From the NCBI GenBank assembly GCA_964479665.1, contig CAYZNN010000009.1:1-64000 (forward strand): a stretch of DNA of 64,000 nt. Reading direction: 5' to 3'. A model generated the notes under the pieces. It ran no database searches. It worked only from the letters and a program-made list of their open reading frames with translations, and was not told where the DNA came from. Source of the stretch: UBA2287 sp964479665 (GTDB lineage: Bacteria > Bacteroidota > Bacteroidia > Bacteroidales > Tenuifilaceae). A program made the translations under genes and the position numbers. Below, piece after piece: positions 1 to 8,676 of the stretch (positions are counted from its first letter, which is position 1; the number at the start of each line of letters is the position of its first letter).

Positions 1-551
1 AAAGGCATCGGGCGAGTAAAATAATTACAAAGGAAAAGGCTGGTGGAAGCCAGCCTTTGTAACCATTTTGCCCGGTCAAGGCATTCCTGGCAGGTTGCTC
101 CCCAGCAGAGCCTGCTTCCGCTACTTGACTTCCAAGTATCACATTAATTGGAATACGTTGGCTGTTGTACGGAAAATAAAAAGCATTAGAAATGTTTATT
201 ACGCCCGTTTTTTAATATAAGAGTGATAGATTATTCAATGTTGTTTGTATTGACATATAGGAATTCAATTGAAATCCAGAAAAACTTAAGCCACTAAGTA
301 AATGAAATTTTTGTTTTGGTTCTCAAGGCGCATTTTATGAGGATTATATATTTGTATCGTTGTAGTACCACCTTAAGCAATTGGGTTATGTAGTTAAGTA
401 ATTCAATAAAAAAATCATACCAATGAAAATTACTCCCAAGAAACGACATTGATGAATTATTTCTTTACTCCCCTAGGGAGTAGTAAGTCTGGGAAAAATG
501 AGGGGCAAATGTTTTTAATAGTGTATTATTTGTCCAAAAATTAATCGGGTA
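1..551. other. Left-edge region without a recognisable gene
   Basis: No convincing coding region was found here. In the plus frame starting at base 1 a stop (TAA) falls at 22-24, ten bases before a strong hairpin, so bases 1-24 could be the tail of a gene outside the window; this is only a guess. A second GC-rich fold is visible at 90-115 (GCAGG paired with CCTGC, inner GCT/AGC, C-rich loop). From about 180 to 551 the DNA is AT-rich and featureless. Confidence 0.4.
35..58 (+). terminator. Hairpin, possible terminator of a gene left of the window
   Basis: A perfect 9-bp stem (AAAGGCTGG at 35-43, CCAGCCTTT at 50-58) closes a 6-base loop. The T-run after it is weak, so termination is plausible rather than certain. 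Its position just after a stop codon at 22-24 fits a gene end. Confidence 0.4.
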
Positions 552-887
552 TTATTGTAATTTGGGGTTGTTTCTGTGCCTGTTTTTGTCGCGTTGGGTT
601 TTCTTTTGAAAAGAATCATTCATTGCCTTTTCGAGGTCAACTCCGGTTTGGTTGGCGAGGCAAACCAGCACAAAGAGAACATCGGCCATTTCGTCGGTTA
701 AATGACCATCGGCATCACCCTCTTTAAACGATTGCTCGCCGAACTTTCGGGCCATTATTCGTGCCAATTCACCCACCTCCTCCATAAGAATGGCAGTATT
801 GGTCAGCTCGTTGAAGTATCGAACACCTGTGCTCTTTATCCATTCATCCACTCGCAGTTGAAGTTCAGAAAGGCCCATTTCTCCCAT
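552..887 (-). CDS. MazG-like nucleotide pyrophosphohydrolase
   Basis: This 111-residue protein matches a single MazG-type all-alpha NTP pyrophosphohydrolase domain. The metal-binding signature is visible as EEVGELAR (near residue 35) and DEMADVLF (near residue 66), separated by a helical linker, as in short MazG proteins. The family hydrolyses (d)NTPs to monophosphates and pyrophosphate, usually to clear non-canonical nucleotides. The ATG at 885-887 shares one base with the TAA stop of the upstream dtd gene (TAATG), so the two are translationally coupled. Both act in quality control, one on nucleotides and one on tRNA charging. The exact substrate cannot be read from sequence. Confidence 0.9.
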   Translation of the reverse strand: MGEMGLSELQLRVDEWIKSTGVRYFNELTNTAILMEEVGELARIMARKFGEQSFKEGDADGHLTDEMADVLFVLVCLANQTGVDLEKAMNDSFQKKTQRDKNRHRNNPKLQ

Positions 888-1339
888 TATTCCTTGTTTT
901 TAGTGTCGATAATTAGAGTTACTGGTCCATCATTTTCAAGTGAAACATTCATCATGGCCCCAAATATTCCCGTTTCAATTTTTCGGCCAACCGCAACTTC
1001 TAGTTTATCGATAAAAGAATTATAAAGCGGTATGGCCTTGCTGGGGCTCGCTGCCCGAATATACGATGGCCTATTGCCCTTTTTGGTTGAAGCATGTAAA
1101 GTGAATTGGCTCACAATTAAAAAGTTGCCATTTATCTGCTGAATGTCGAGGTTCATAGCTCCGTTGGAATCGTTAAAAATCCGAAGTTTAGTTACCTTGC
1201 CCACCATCCAGTCCAGCTCTTCGGAACTATCTGCCTCCTCGAAACCTACAAGCATAAGAATTCCTTGGCCAATGCGACCAACAATTTTACCGTCCACCTC
1301 AACGGATGCCCTGCTAACCCTCTGAATTACTGCTCGCAT
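887..1339 (-). CDS. dtd: D-aminoacyl-tRNA deacylase
   Basis: The 150-residue length and motifs are those of DTD, which hydrolyses the ester bond of D-aminoacyl-tRNAs (and Gly-tRNA-Ala) in the cytoplasm to stop D-residues entering proteins. The start reads MRAVIQRVSRASVEV. The active-site SQFTL motif lies near residue 78, and the Gly-cisPro specificity loop is visible as NDGPVTL near residue 136. The gene lies 32 bases after the TPR gene at 1372-2610 and is coupled to the MazG-like gene downstream, so it is probably read from the promoter at 2637-2644. It is complete and ordinary for the family. Confidence 0.96.
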   Translation of the reverse strand: MRAVIQRVSRASVEVDGKIVGRIGQGILMLVGFEEADSSEELDWMVGKVTKLRIFNDSNGAMNLDIQQINGNFLIVSQFTLHASTKKGNRPSYIRAASPSKAIPLYNSFIDKLEVAVGRKIETGIFGAMMNVSLENDGPVTLIIDTKNKE

Positions 1340-1371
1340 CTACTTGAAGCACTAAATAATTTAGTTAAGCC

Positions 1372-2610
1372 CTAATTGCTTCCGCAATACATCCGAAGCA
1401 TGGGCTTGGCTGGCTCGAAATTCAGTTCAACAGCTTTTCGAAAATCGTTGCAGCCTCCTTCAGTGTCCTGGACATTTATTCTCGAAATTGCTCGATTATA
1501 ATACGCTTCGGCATTCTTAGGGTCGTTTGCAATAATTTTGTCGTAGTCGGGAAGAGCGCTTTTGTGCTCGCCCAGAATTGCCTTTGATACGGCTCTATTG
1601 TAATATGCTTGTATGTATTCGGGATCCAATTCAATTACCCTATTAAAATCGGCAACCGAACCTTTGTAATCCTTAATGTAAGCTTTGGCAATTCCTCTAC
1701 CGTAATAAGCTTTTTTGAAACTAGGATTTATTTGAATTGCCTTGTCGAAATCGCCAAGTGCTTGTTTGTGCGAACCCTTAACAATATGCGATCCGCCTCG
1801 GGCGCTATATGCAACATCGTAATTGGGGTCCAACTTTATAGCTTTTCCAAACAAATCGATCGATTCGTCGAGCTTTCGAAGGTTAAACTTAACTTGGCCC
1901 AAATTGAAAAAGGTTTCTTTGTCGTAAGGGTTGTTTTCTATGGACAAGGCTAGGTCCTTTTCTGCACCTTCCCAGTCTTGTATTTTCAGTTTAAAAATTC
2001 CACGTTTTTTGTACGCCTCAGCTGGGTTGGTAGCATTTTCAATCATTTTATCATAGTCGGCAATAGCTCCCTTAAAATCGTTCAGGTTAGCCCTCGATTC
2101 ACCCCTACTATAAAACGCCTCCAGGTTCGATCCGTCGAGTTGAATGCTTCGGTCGTAATCTTTCATGGCTTCGTCATAGTCCAGAAGCGAAGCTTTTAGC
2201 AGCCCACGTTGGTAATATGCCATTGAACTAGAGTCGTTCAATTCGATTGATCTGTTGAAGTCGGCCATAGCTTTCTCAAATTCTTTAACCCTTCTGAGGC
2301 CAACTCCTCGGTAAATGAAATACTCAAAGTTGCTCGAATTAAGTTCTATGGCTCTTGTAAAGTCCGATAATGCAGACGTATCGTTGTTGGTTTTTTGAAG
2401 CGCAAAACCTCTGTAAAAAAAGTAATCGGCAACCTTATCGTTCATTCTTATTGCCTTGTTATATTTTACTATAGCTTGATCCCATTGCGCTGAGTCAGCC
2501 AACAGTCGACCCTCGTTGAATGCTTTTTCAGCAAACTTAGGGCGCATCATATAATAGGTTAAAAAAAGTGCCCCCGAAAGGATAATGGCTACAATAGCAA
2601 TACGTTTCAT
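1372..2610 (-). CDS. Membrane-anchored TPR-repeat protein
   Basis: This 412-residue protein has an N-terminal hydrophobic segment (residues 4-20) after MKR, which could be an uncleaved anchor or a signal peptide. About eleven tandem 34-residue TPR units follow (typical core: A-x-x-D-F-x-x-A-I-x-L-x-P, then YY-x-R-G/A). The last unit ends in a GGCNDFRKA motif and a Cys four residues from the C-terminus. Such repeats form a superhelical protein-binding scaffold, and no catalytic domain is present. It is the largest of three adjacent paralogues (also 2658-3371 and 3381-4103). A -7 element in the 47-base gap upstream suggests it has its own promoter. The partner is unknown. Confidence 0.85.
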   Translation of the reverse strand: MKRIAIVAIILSGALFLTYYMMRPKFAEKAFNEGRLLADSAQWDQAIVKYNKAIRMNDKVADYFFYRGFALQKTNNDTSALSDFTRAIELNSSNFEYFIYRGVGLRRVKEFEKAMADFNRSIELNDSSSMAYYQRGLLKASLLDYDEAMKDYDRSIQLDGSNLEAFYSRGESRANLNDFKGAIADYDKMIENATNPAEAYKKRGIFKLKIQDWEGAEKDLALSIENNPYDKETFFNLGQVKFNLRKLDESIDLFGKAIKLDPNYDVAYSARGGSHIVKGSHKQALGDFDKAIQINPSFKKAYYGRGIAKAYIKDYKGSVADFNRVIELDPEYIQAYYNRAVSKAILGEHKSALPDYDKIIANDPKNAEAYYNRAISRINVQDTEGGCNDFRKAVELNFEPAKPMLRMYCGSN

Positions 2611-2624
2611 TGTATTTGAATTAA

Positions 2625-2644
2625 GGGTTAACCCGACAAAAATA
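2625..2644 (-). promoter_or_regulatory. Promoter with palindrome at the predicted start site
   Basis: On the minus strand TATTTTTG (2644-2637) matches the Bacteroidota -7 element TAnnTTTG, placing transcription start near 2630, about 20 bases before the ATG at 2610. The perfect 10-base palindrome GGGTTAACCC covers 2625-2634, directly over that start, and could be an operator. Confidence 0.5.
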
Positions 2645-2657
2645 GTAAAAAACGATT

Positions 2658-3371
2658 CTAAAAGTTACAGTAATCCCTAACAATGGTATCAATACCCTGT
2701 TTTCCCATGCCACGTGCTTTTCGAAGGTCTTCGCAACCTCTCAATTTGTGACCTGCTCGGTAAAGCGATAGCCCTCGGTAGTATATGGCTTCAACATTGT
2801 GTGGTTCACGTTCGAGAAGAAATTCTAAATCTTGAACTGCTCCACCAAAGTCGCTAATTGCCATTTTACTGAGGGCTCTGTTGAAAAGCGCCTGATTGTT
2901 CTTTTCATCGAAAATGAGTGCTTGCGAATAGTCGGAAATAGCGCCCATATAGTCGGGTAGGGCAAATTTGGCAAGACCTCTCTGAAAGTGAAGGTTGGGC
3001 ATGTTGGGTTCGAAAATGCTGGCTTGGTTTAAATCGGCTATGGCTCCTCGAAAGTCCTTTATTTCATGCTTGTTTAGTGCCCTATTATATAGGGCAAGCG
3101 GCTGATGAGGGTTAATTTCTAGCGAATTACTGAAGTCGTCGATTGCTTTTTGATGATCTTTTGTTTCAGTATAGCACAAGCCTCGTGCATAGTAAATTGA
3201 TGCCTTTTTGGGATTCGTTTGGATTGCATAGGAGAAGAAAGTTATTGCATTGCTATAATCCTTTTGCTCAAGTAAGTTCAAACCGGTAAGGAAATAACTG
3301 TCGCCAGTTTGAGCATTCGCTGCCAAACCGAATACAAGAAGAAATAAAAAAGGAATTTTTTTAATGCTCAA
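2658..3371 (-). CDS. Exported TPR-repeat protein
   Basis: A 237-residue protein with a clear Sec signal peptide (basic MSIKK, hydrophobic core, cleavage likely after ANA near residue 20). About six TPR units follow. It ends like its two neighbours: RGCEDLRKA, then a Cys two residues from the C-terminus (YCNF). The family is expected to be periplasmic and to bind other proteins. Only 9 bases separate it from the upstream TPR gene, so the pair is one transcript. No enzymatic domain is seen, and the role is unknown. Confidence 0.85.
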   Translation of the reverse strand: MSIKKIPFLFLLVFGLAANAQTGDSYFLTGLNLLEQKDYSNAITFFSYAIQTNPKKASIYYARGLCYTETKDHQKAIDDFSNSLEINPHQPLALYNRALNKHEIKDFRGAIADLNQASIFEPNMPNLHFQRGLAKFALPDYMGAISDYSQALIFDEKNNQALFNRALSKMAISDFGGAVQDLEFLLEREPHNVEAIYYRGLSLYRAGHKLRGCEDLRKARGMGKQGIDTIVRDYCNF

Positions 3372-3380
3372 GTTTTACTA

Positions 3381-4103
3381 TCATTTTTTGTCAGTTTGCT
3401 TACAAAACTCCTTGATAAGTATCAGCGACTCTACATTCCCAAGCTCACGAGCTTTCTGTAAATCGATGCAACCACCTGGCGTTTGACCAATCAGAATTTT
3501 TGAGAAGCCCCGAGAGTAGTAGGCCTCAGCAAGTTGAGGGTCGATAATTATGGCTTGGCTGTAATCGTTAATTGCCTGTGCTATATCACGTATTTCAACG
3601 CGAGCATTGCCCCTATGTACCCAGGCCATAGCATAATTTTTATCAATTTCAATGGCCCTGTCGAAATCGGAAATGGCGCTTTTAAAGTCTTTTAATTTAG
3701 CATGAGATACTCCCCTGTTAAGGTAAGCCATGGCAAATAGGGGTACAACCTTAACGAGCGTAGTGAGATCGACAATGGCACCCTCGTGGTCGTGCATTAA
3801 CGCTTTTGCGTTGGCGCGGTAATAAAATGCCAAAGCATATTTACCATCAATTTCAATAGCCTTTGTATAATCGTCAATGGCCCCCTGAAAATCGCCCAAC
3901 TCCGTTTTGGCATCACCTCTGAAAACGAAAGCGTATTTGTTCTTTGAGTCCAGTTCAATTGACTTGGTTAGGTCGGCAATGGCACCATTATAATCTTTGT
4001 TTTCGTGCTTAAGGCTTGCACGCAAAATGAGTTCTTTGCTTGTTTGTCCGTAAAACGTGATGTAAAAAAACACAACGAACGTTAATGATAATAAGCGTTT
4101 CAT
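3381..4103 (-). CDS. Exported TPR-repeat protein
   Basis: About 240 residues: a signal peptide (MKRLLSLTFVVFFYITFYG) and about six TPR units, ending in GGCIDLQKARELG and EFCKQ, the same Cys-containing tail as the two genes downstream. An upstream in-frame ATG at 4136 exists, but it lies inside the predicted -7 box (4134-4141). The ATG at 4103, which opens directly into a signal peptide, is therefore the better start. It is the first gene of a 4103-2658 transcription unit. The three tandem TPR genes look like local duplications that diverged in repeat number. Confidence 0.83.
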   Translation of the reverse strand: MKRLLSLTFVVFFYITFYGQTSKELILRASLKHENKDYNGAIADLTKSIELDSKNKYAFVFRGDAKTELGDFQGAIDDYTKAIEIDGKYALAFYYRANAKALMHDHEGAIVDLTTLVKVVPLFAMAYLNRGVSHAKLKDFKSAISDFDRAIEIDKNYAMAWVHRGNARVEIRDIAQAINDYSQAIIIDPQLAEAYYSRGFSKILIGQTPGGCIDLQKARELGNVESLILIKEFCKQTDKK

Positions 4104-4133
4104 ATTTCGAACGGTTCTATTCCATTTTTTTTT

Positions 4134-4141
4134 CAAACTTA
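4134..4141 (-). promoter_or_regulatory. Promoter -7 element for the TPR gene pair
   Basis: TAAGTTTG on the minus strand matches TAnnTTTG. It predicts a start near 4127 and a leader of about 24 bases to the ATG at 4103. No clear TTTG box is seen upstream. Confidence 0.5.
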
Positions 4142-4291
4142 CAGAAAAAAAAGATGCTTTTTACTGTTAATCCAACTTTTGTTAAACGAAAGAATAAATT
4201 GTTGCATTCTACAGATTATTTTCACTTTATTTTTAATGGAATACTCCTTTTACGAGCAAATTTAATATAATAAATTTCACATTACTTTTTC

Positions 4292-4299
4292 TACATTTG
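4292..4299 (+). promoter_or_regulatory. Promoter -7 element before the decayed kinase gene
   Basis: TACATTTG matches TAnnTTTG. It predicts a start near 4306, 24 bases before the ATG at 4330. The promoter seems intact although the gene it serves is broken. Confidence 0.5.
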
Positions 4300-4329
4300 C
4301 CAATACTTTAGCCGTCATTAATACTTCGT

Positions 4330-6438
4330 ATGTTCGTCTCGAGCTATTTACATTCGATTTGCTTTGTAATTGTGTTTCTTTTCCAAAGTGCGGCATTGTA
4401 TTCTCAGGCAACCTATAATGCTAATATCGATTCACTCAATAGAATTGCCAACAATCTGGCAATCAAACACCCTGGATGAGCAGAAAGAATTGCTAACCAG
4501 GCCCTTAGCATTTCAATTAGCCAAGAAGACCTAAATGGCGAGTTGGCTAGTCGATTGGTGATTGCAAAAACTCATAGGGTGCGAGGAAATTATAGAGATG
4601 TACTAAATGTTTTAAATCCTGCTCTTCCAAAACTTATTCAAATTGAAAATATTGAATTGGTTGCCGTGGTTCTGAATGCTATCGGAATCGCTCATAACCA
4701 ATTGGGTCACGACACCATTCCATTAACCCGATTTATTGGTGAATTCAATAACAACGATCTCGAGGAAATCTCTCAAAGTTTAAAATCAATCGGTAAGTTT
4801 TACCAAAAGATTGAGAATTATTCCAAAGCTGTAGAATTCTTCACAAAAAGCGTTCGAATCGACTCTTTGCCTGCGGAGCCAATTTTAATGGCAGAGTAAT
4901 ATACTCTTTTGGCCGATTCCTATTGGAAAAATGGTAGTACGAAAGAGGCTCTTCGCTTTTTTCTGGCAGCTCTCCCAATAGTTAAAGATACAGGAAATTT
5001 AAATACAATTGAAAAAGTTTACCTTTCCATATCAGATTTAAATATTCCATCCAATCCATTAATAGCACAATCTTATATCGATACGCTTAGTAATATAATG
5101 CCGATTCGCAAAAACCTTGTTTCAAATATTTTGCGAGTGAAAATACTTAGTAAAACAAGTAAGCCCGATGATGCGCTAGTGACTTTAAGAGGAATTGATA
5201 AGTCAGCGATAGAAAATAAGGAATTGGAGTCGTTTATAATGGCAATGATTGATGTAAGCCTTGCATATAAAACTAAAGGAGATTTGAGAAAGGCTGAAGC
5301 ATTGCTTGAAGAGGCCACTATGCTTAGCCGCAATAAACTTTTTAATGCCTACCAAAGCTCACTTTTTAACTTGTCGGAGGTACTTACACAATTGGGCGCT
5401 TTTCAGCTGGCAAATAAAACCCTGCAAAAGTACTATAGTGTCAAAGATAGCCTGGGGCTTACAAAACAATATTCCTTTTCTACCGCTTTCATGCTCGACC
5501 GGAAATTGGATGCTTACCGTAAGGAGTCCAAAATTCAGGGTTTGGTGATTGAGAATGAGCGTATACGAGGGCAATTTCTTATTGCTTTAATAGCCATAAT
5601 TTTGCCGTTACTTTTGGTTCTTGCCATGCTTTATATAGCTCGAAGCAGAGTAGCTAGGGCTTTGGCACAGACCAATTTGCATGTAGAGCAACAAAACGAA
5701 AAATTGAATGCCATAAATGAGCAACTGTTGCTTTCGCAGCAAAAGTTGTTGAGGCTGAACCAAACCAAGGATAAACTTTTTTCGATTGTTGCACACGACC
5801 TTAAGAGCCCTTTGGTTACACTTAAAACATCGGTTTTCAATCTACGGCAGTCTTTGGAATATAATCAGGAAAAACCCACAACCGATTTGGTACATCTTGA
5901 AGAGGCTCTCTCAGGAACAATTAATCTGATTAATAATTTACTTTTCTGGGCTCTTTCGCAGGACGAGTCGATTAGCTGCCAGTTCGAAACGTTCAGTGTG
6001 GCTGAATACCTTAAACCCGAAATAGCTTCGGCCAAGGTAATAGCAAGGCAAAAGGGTATAGTGCTCAACCTGAGCCAGCTAAACGAATATAGCATAACCA
6101 CTGATACCAACATATTTCTTTTTGTTTTTCGAAACATCCTTTCCAATGCATTAAAGTTTACCCAAGCGGGTGGTAAAATTCAAATTACAAGTCGAATTGT
6201 TGAAGATAGATTCGAAATATCGATAGCAGACTCCGGTAAAGGGATTGAACCCCATATGCTCGACAAAATTTTCGAACTGAGCGAAGAGAAACTTGCCAAA
6301 AGAAAAGGTGCCAGTTCGGGAACAGGATTAGGATTAGTGCTTTGCAAAGAATTTGTAAGTAAAATGGGCGGTAAAATATTTACTCATTCGGTTTTAGAAC
6401 AGGGCACTACCCTTACTATTGAAATTCCTTTAAAATGA
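4330..6438 (+). pseudogene. TPR histidine kinase broken by two in-frame stops
   Basis: One reading frame runs from ATG 4330 to TGA 6438 but holds two internal stops: TGA at 4477-4479 and TAA at 4897-4899. Both fit single C-to-T changes (CGA, CAA). The conceptual product of about 700 residues has a signal peptide, TPR-like helices, a membrane segment (GQFLIALIAIILPLLLVLA), a coiled coil and a HisKA domain with HDLKSP. The HATPase_c domain has intact N (NILSNALKFT), G1 (DSGKGIE) and G2 (GTGLGL) boxes. A kinase fragment could restart at TTG 4909 but would lack the signal peptide. The stop overlaps the ATG of the response-regulator gene (ATGA), itself frameshifted. The family senses signals through the TPR part and phosphorylates the partner regulator. 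The kinase domain itself shows no damage, so decay is recent. Confidence 0.85.
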
Positions 6439-7105
6439 AAGCAGATGAAATTTCCATAGTAACTGCCGATGATCACCCAATTTTCCGTAAAGGATTGCTG
6501 TCGGTTATAAGTGGCCTTGGAAAATATAGGGTTGTGGCAGAAGCTGAAGATGGTGGTGAGGCAATTAACCTAATTGAAAAGTTCAGGCCAGATATTGCCA
6601 TTACCGATCTTGATATGCCCGTTTGCACCGGGCTTGAGGTGGCAATTCAATTTTTCTAAACCATTGGGCTACGCGGGTCATTATTCTAACGGCACACACT
6701 CACCCCAAAACTTTTATTCAGGTAGTTCACTTGCCACAAGTAAGTATTCTGCTTAAAGAGAATGCTACTACTGAACTTCCGGTTTGCCTAACCGAAGTTT
6801 CAAATGGCAAGGTATTCATAAGCGACATGGCGAGGCGTGTTATTTCAAATTATTCCAAAGTTAATAGGGCCCAGAATGAAATTGTAAAGACGCTAAAAGC
6901 CCTAACGTCTACCGAACAAAAGATACTTTTATCTATATCGGAGGGTTTAACAACGCAACAAATTGCCAATAAATTTGGCAATAGTTTTAAAACCATTGAG
7001 AACTACCGGACCAACATTTCGCTTAAACTTGGCATTAACGGGGCAAACAACCTTCTGCTTTTTGCTATCGAAAACAGATCGATAATATCGAGCATTAATA
7101 ATTGA
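6435..7105 (+). pseudogene. NarL/FixJ-type response regulator with frameshift
   Basis: The first frame (6435-6659) encodes a receiver domain with DDHP near the start and the phosphoacceptor in TDLDMP. It hits a stop at 6657. The rest, with VIILTAHTH, the conserved LLKENA lysine and a C-terminal LuxR-type helix-turn-helix (LTSTEQKILL, TTQQIANKF, KTIENYRTNI), continues in another frame to 7105. Loss of one T from the run at 6651-6655 explains the shift, and restoring it gives the normal 11-residue spacing between GLEVA and VIILT. Intact, it would be the DNA-binding partner of the upstream kinase. Confidence 0.87.
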
Positions 7106-7136
7106 TAGGTTTTCTTTTTAGAACCACTTTTCAACC

Positions 7137-7144
7137 TAAATTTG
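7137..7144 (+). promoter_or_regulatory. Promoter -7 element of the kinase/NtrC operon
   Basis: TAAATTTG matches TAnnTTTG and puts the start near 7151. A leader of about 14 bases then leads to the TTG codon at 7165, which supports that unusual start over the first ATG at 7213. Confidence 0.5.
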
Positions 7145-7164
7145 TTTCAAAATAATATTTCGAT

Positions 7165-8667
7165 TTGCAAAAAATTCAATTTTTCAATTATCGCCTATTT
7201 GTTTGGGTACTCATGGTCCTAGCTATTGTAATGGGTGGCGTATTTTTGGTTGTTGCTTATACTTATAAACTCCAAAAGCGAACGGAGGCATTCATCGACC
7301 TAGCAAGGAGCAGCGTAAATGAGGCAAAGGAAATGGAGAATGAATTAACCGCAATGAAAGGGCTAACCTTTACTTATTATATTAATAAATCCGATAATTG
7401 GCTCGATTCGCTTCGTAAGCGGCAAGCGGTTTTTATTTATCATCTCGAGCGTGCTCGAAAACGTGCCAATTCTCCTGAAGACGAATTATTAATACAACAG
7501 ATTTCAGCCCTGTTTTCCAACCATGAGCAGAATGTTCTTAAAGTTGTAGCAAATCTCAAAAACGGAGAGTTACAAAGAGCCAATGCGCTTTTGTTACACT
7601 CTGCGCAGGACCTACTACCCACAATTCAAAACAAAAGCAACGAGTTTATTGTTCTAAACCGTAAATCGGAGTTACAGCACGAACAAAATTTGGCCAAAAC
7701 CAATAGTATCATTCTTACGATTTTAATTTCTTTGGGTATTGGTGGCATTGTAGCCGGATTGCTTATAGGATGGCTATTGTCTCGAGTTCTTTTTGGCCCA
7801 ATAAGTCAGCTCATTCTAAAGGTACGAAGTGCTGATGGCAAGGCCGTTTTCGAAAAGGTAAGTTTTATGCATGGTGGCGAACTCGATGAACTTGGTGAGA
7901 GGATTAAAGCCATAATCGACAGAATGAACAGAGCCAACGAGGATTTAAACAGGAGCAAAGAACTTTTGCAACATTCAAACAAATATGCTTCGTTAGGCAA
8001 AATTGCCCCTACAATCGCCCATGAAATTCGAAATCCTTTGGCTGCCATTAAAATGCTAGTTTATTCTATTCGCGAGGAGGGCAATGTTCCCCCGTCTGTT
8101 ATCGACGACCTGAATATTATCTCCAACGAGATCGACAGAATGGAAAGTTTCACAAAGGATTTTCTGAAATTTGCTAAACCATCCGACCCCGTTTTTGCAA
8201 TTATTGACCCTTCGCATTACCTTTCTGAAGTTATTCAGTTGCTGAAACCCAAATTTAAAAAGAACGCCATTATAGTTAACGAAATAACGGCTAGTGATAA
8301 GCTGCTTGTGAATGCCGATGCTGGTCACCTCAAGCAAGTATTCTTGAATATTTTAATGAACGCTATCGAGGTAATGCCCAGCGGCGGAATTCTAACAATT
8401 GTAACCGAACGAGCTATAGTTGTTTCAGCTGAAACAGAAGAAAATGAATACGTATTATTTTCAATAGCCGATTCGGGCCCAGGGATTCCCGATGCAATAA
8501 TTAATAGCATATTTGAGCCTTTTATTAAGGGTAGCGACAAAGGCGTTGGAATTGGTCTTTCAATATCGCAGGGAATAGCTCGTACGCACTTGGGATGGAT
8601 TGAGGCTGAAAACAATACCAACGGAGTTGGTGCAAAGTTCAAAATTTATTTGCCACTTGTTAAATAA
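7165..8667 (+). CDS. Membrane sensor histidine kinase, NtrB/ZraS-like
   Basis: About 500 residues with transmembrane helices near 11-33 and 178-205. They flank a roughly 145-residue, mostly helical extracytoplasmic domain of the four-helix-bundle kind. A HAMP-like linker, a HisKA domain with phosphorylatable His286 (IAHEIRNPLAAI) and HATPase_c boxes (NILMNAIEV, DSGPGIP, GVGIGLSISQG) follow. The TTG start is chosen because it gives the first helix a short polar N-terminus and because of the promoter position. The next gene, an NtrC-type regulator, begins 9 bases later and is the obvious phosphotransfer partner. Kinases of this class often monitor the envelope; the gene order here suggests the same, as inference. 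Confidence 0.9.
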   Translation: MQKIQFFNYRLFVWVLMVLAIVMGGVFLVVAYTYKLQKRTEAFIDLARSSVNEAKEMENELTAMKGLTFTYYINKSDNWLDSLRKRQAVFIYHLERARKRANSPEDELLIQQISALFSNHEQNVLKVVANLKNGELQRANALLLHSAQDLLPTIQNKSNEFIVLNRKSELQHEQNLAKTNSIILTILISLGIGGIVAGLLIGWLLSRVLFGPISQLILKVRSADGKAVFEKVSFMHGGELDELGERIKAIIDRMNRANEDLNRSKELLQHSNKYASLGKIAPTIAHEIRNPLAAIKMLVYSIREEGNVPPSVIDDLNIISNEIDRMESFTKDFLKFAKPSDPVFAIIDPSHYLSEVIQLLKPKFKKNAIIVNEITASDKLLVNADAGHLKQVFLNILMNAIEVMPSGGILTIVTERAIVVSAETEENEYVLFSIADSGPGIPDAIINSIFEPFIKGSDKGVGIGLSISQGIARTHLGWIEAENNTNGVGAKFKIYLPLVK

Positions 8668-8676
8668 AAATTGCAC

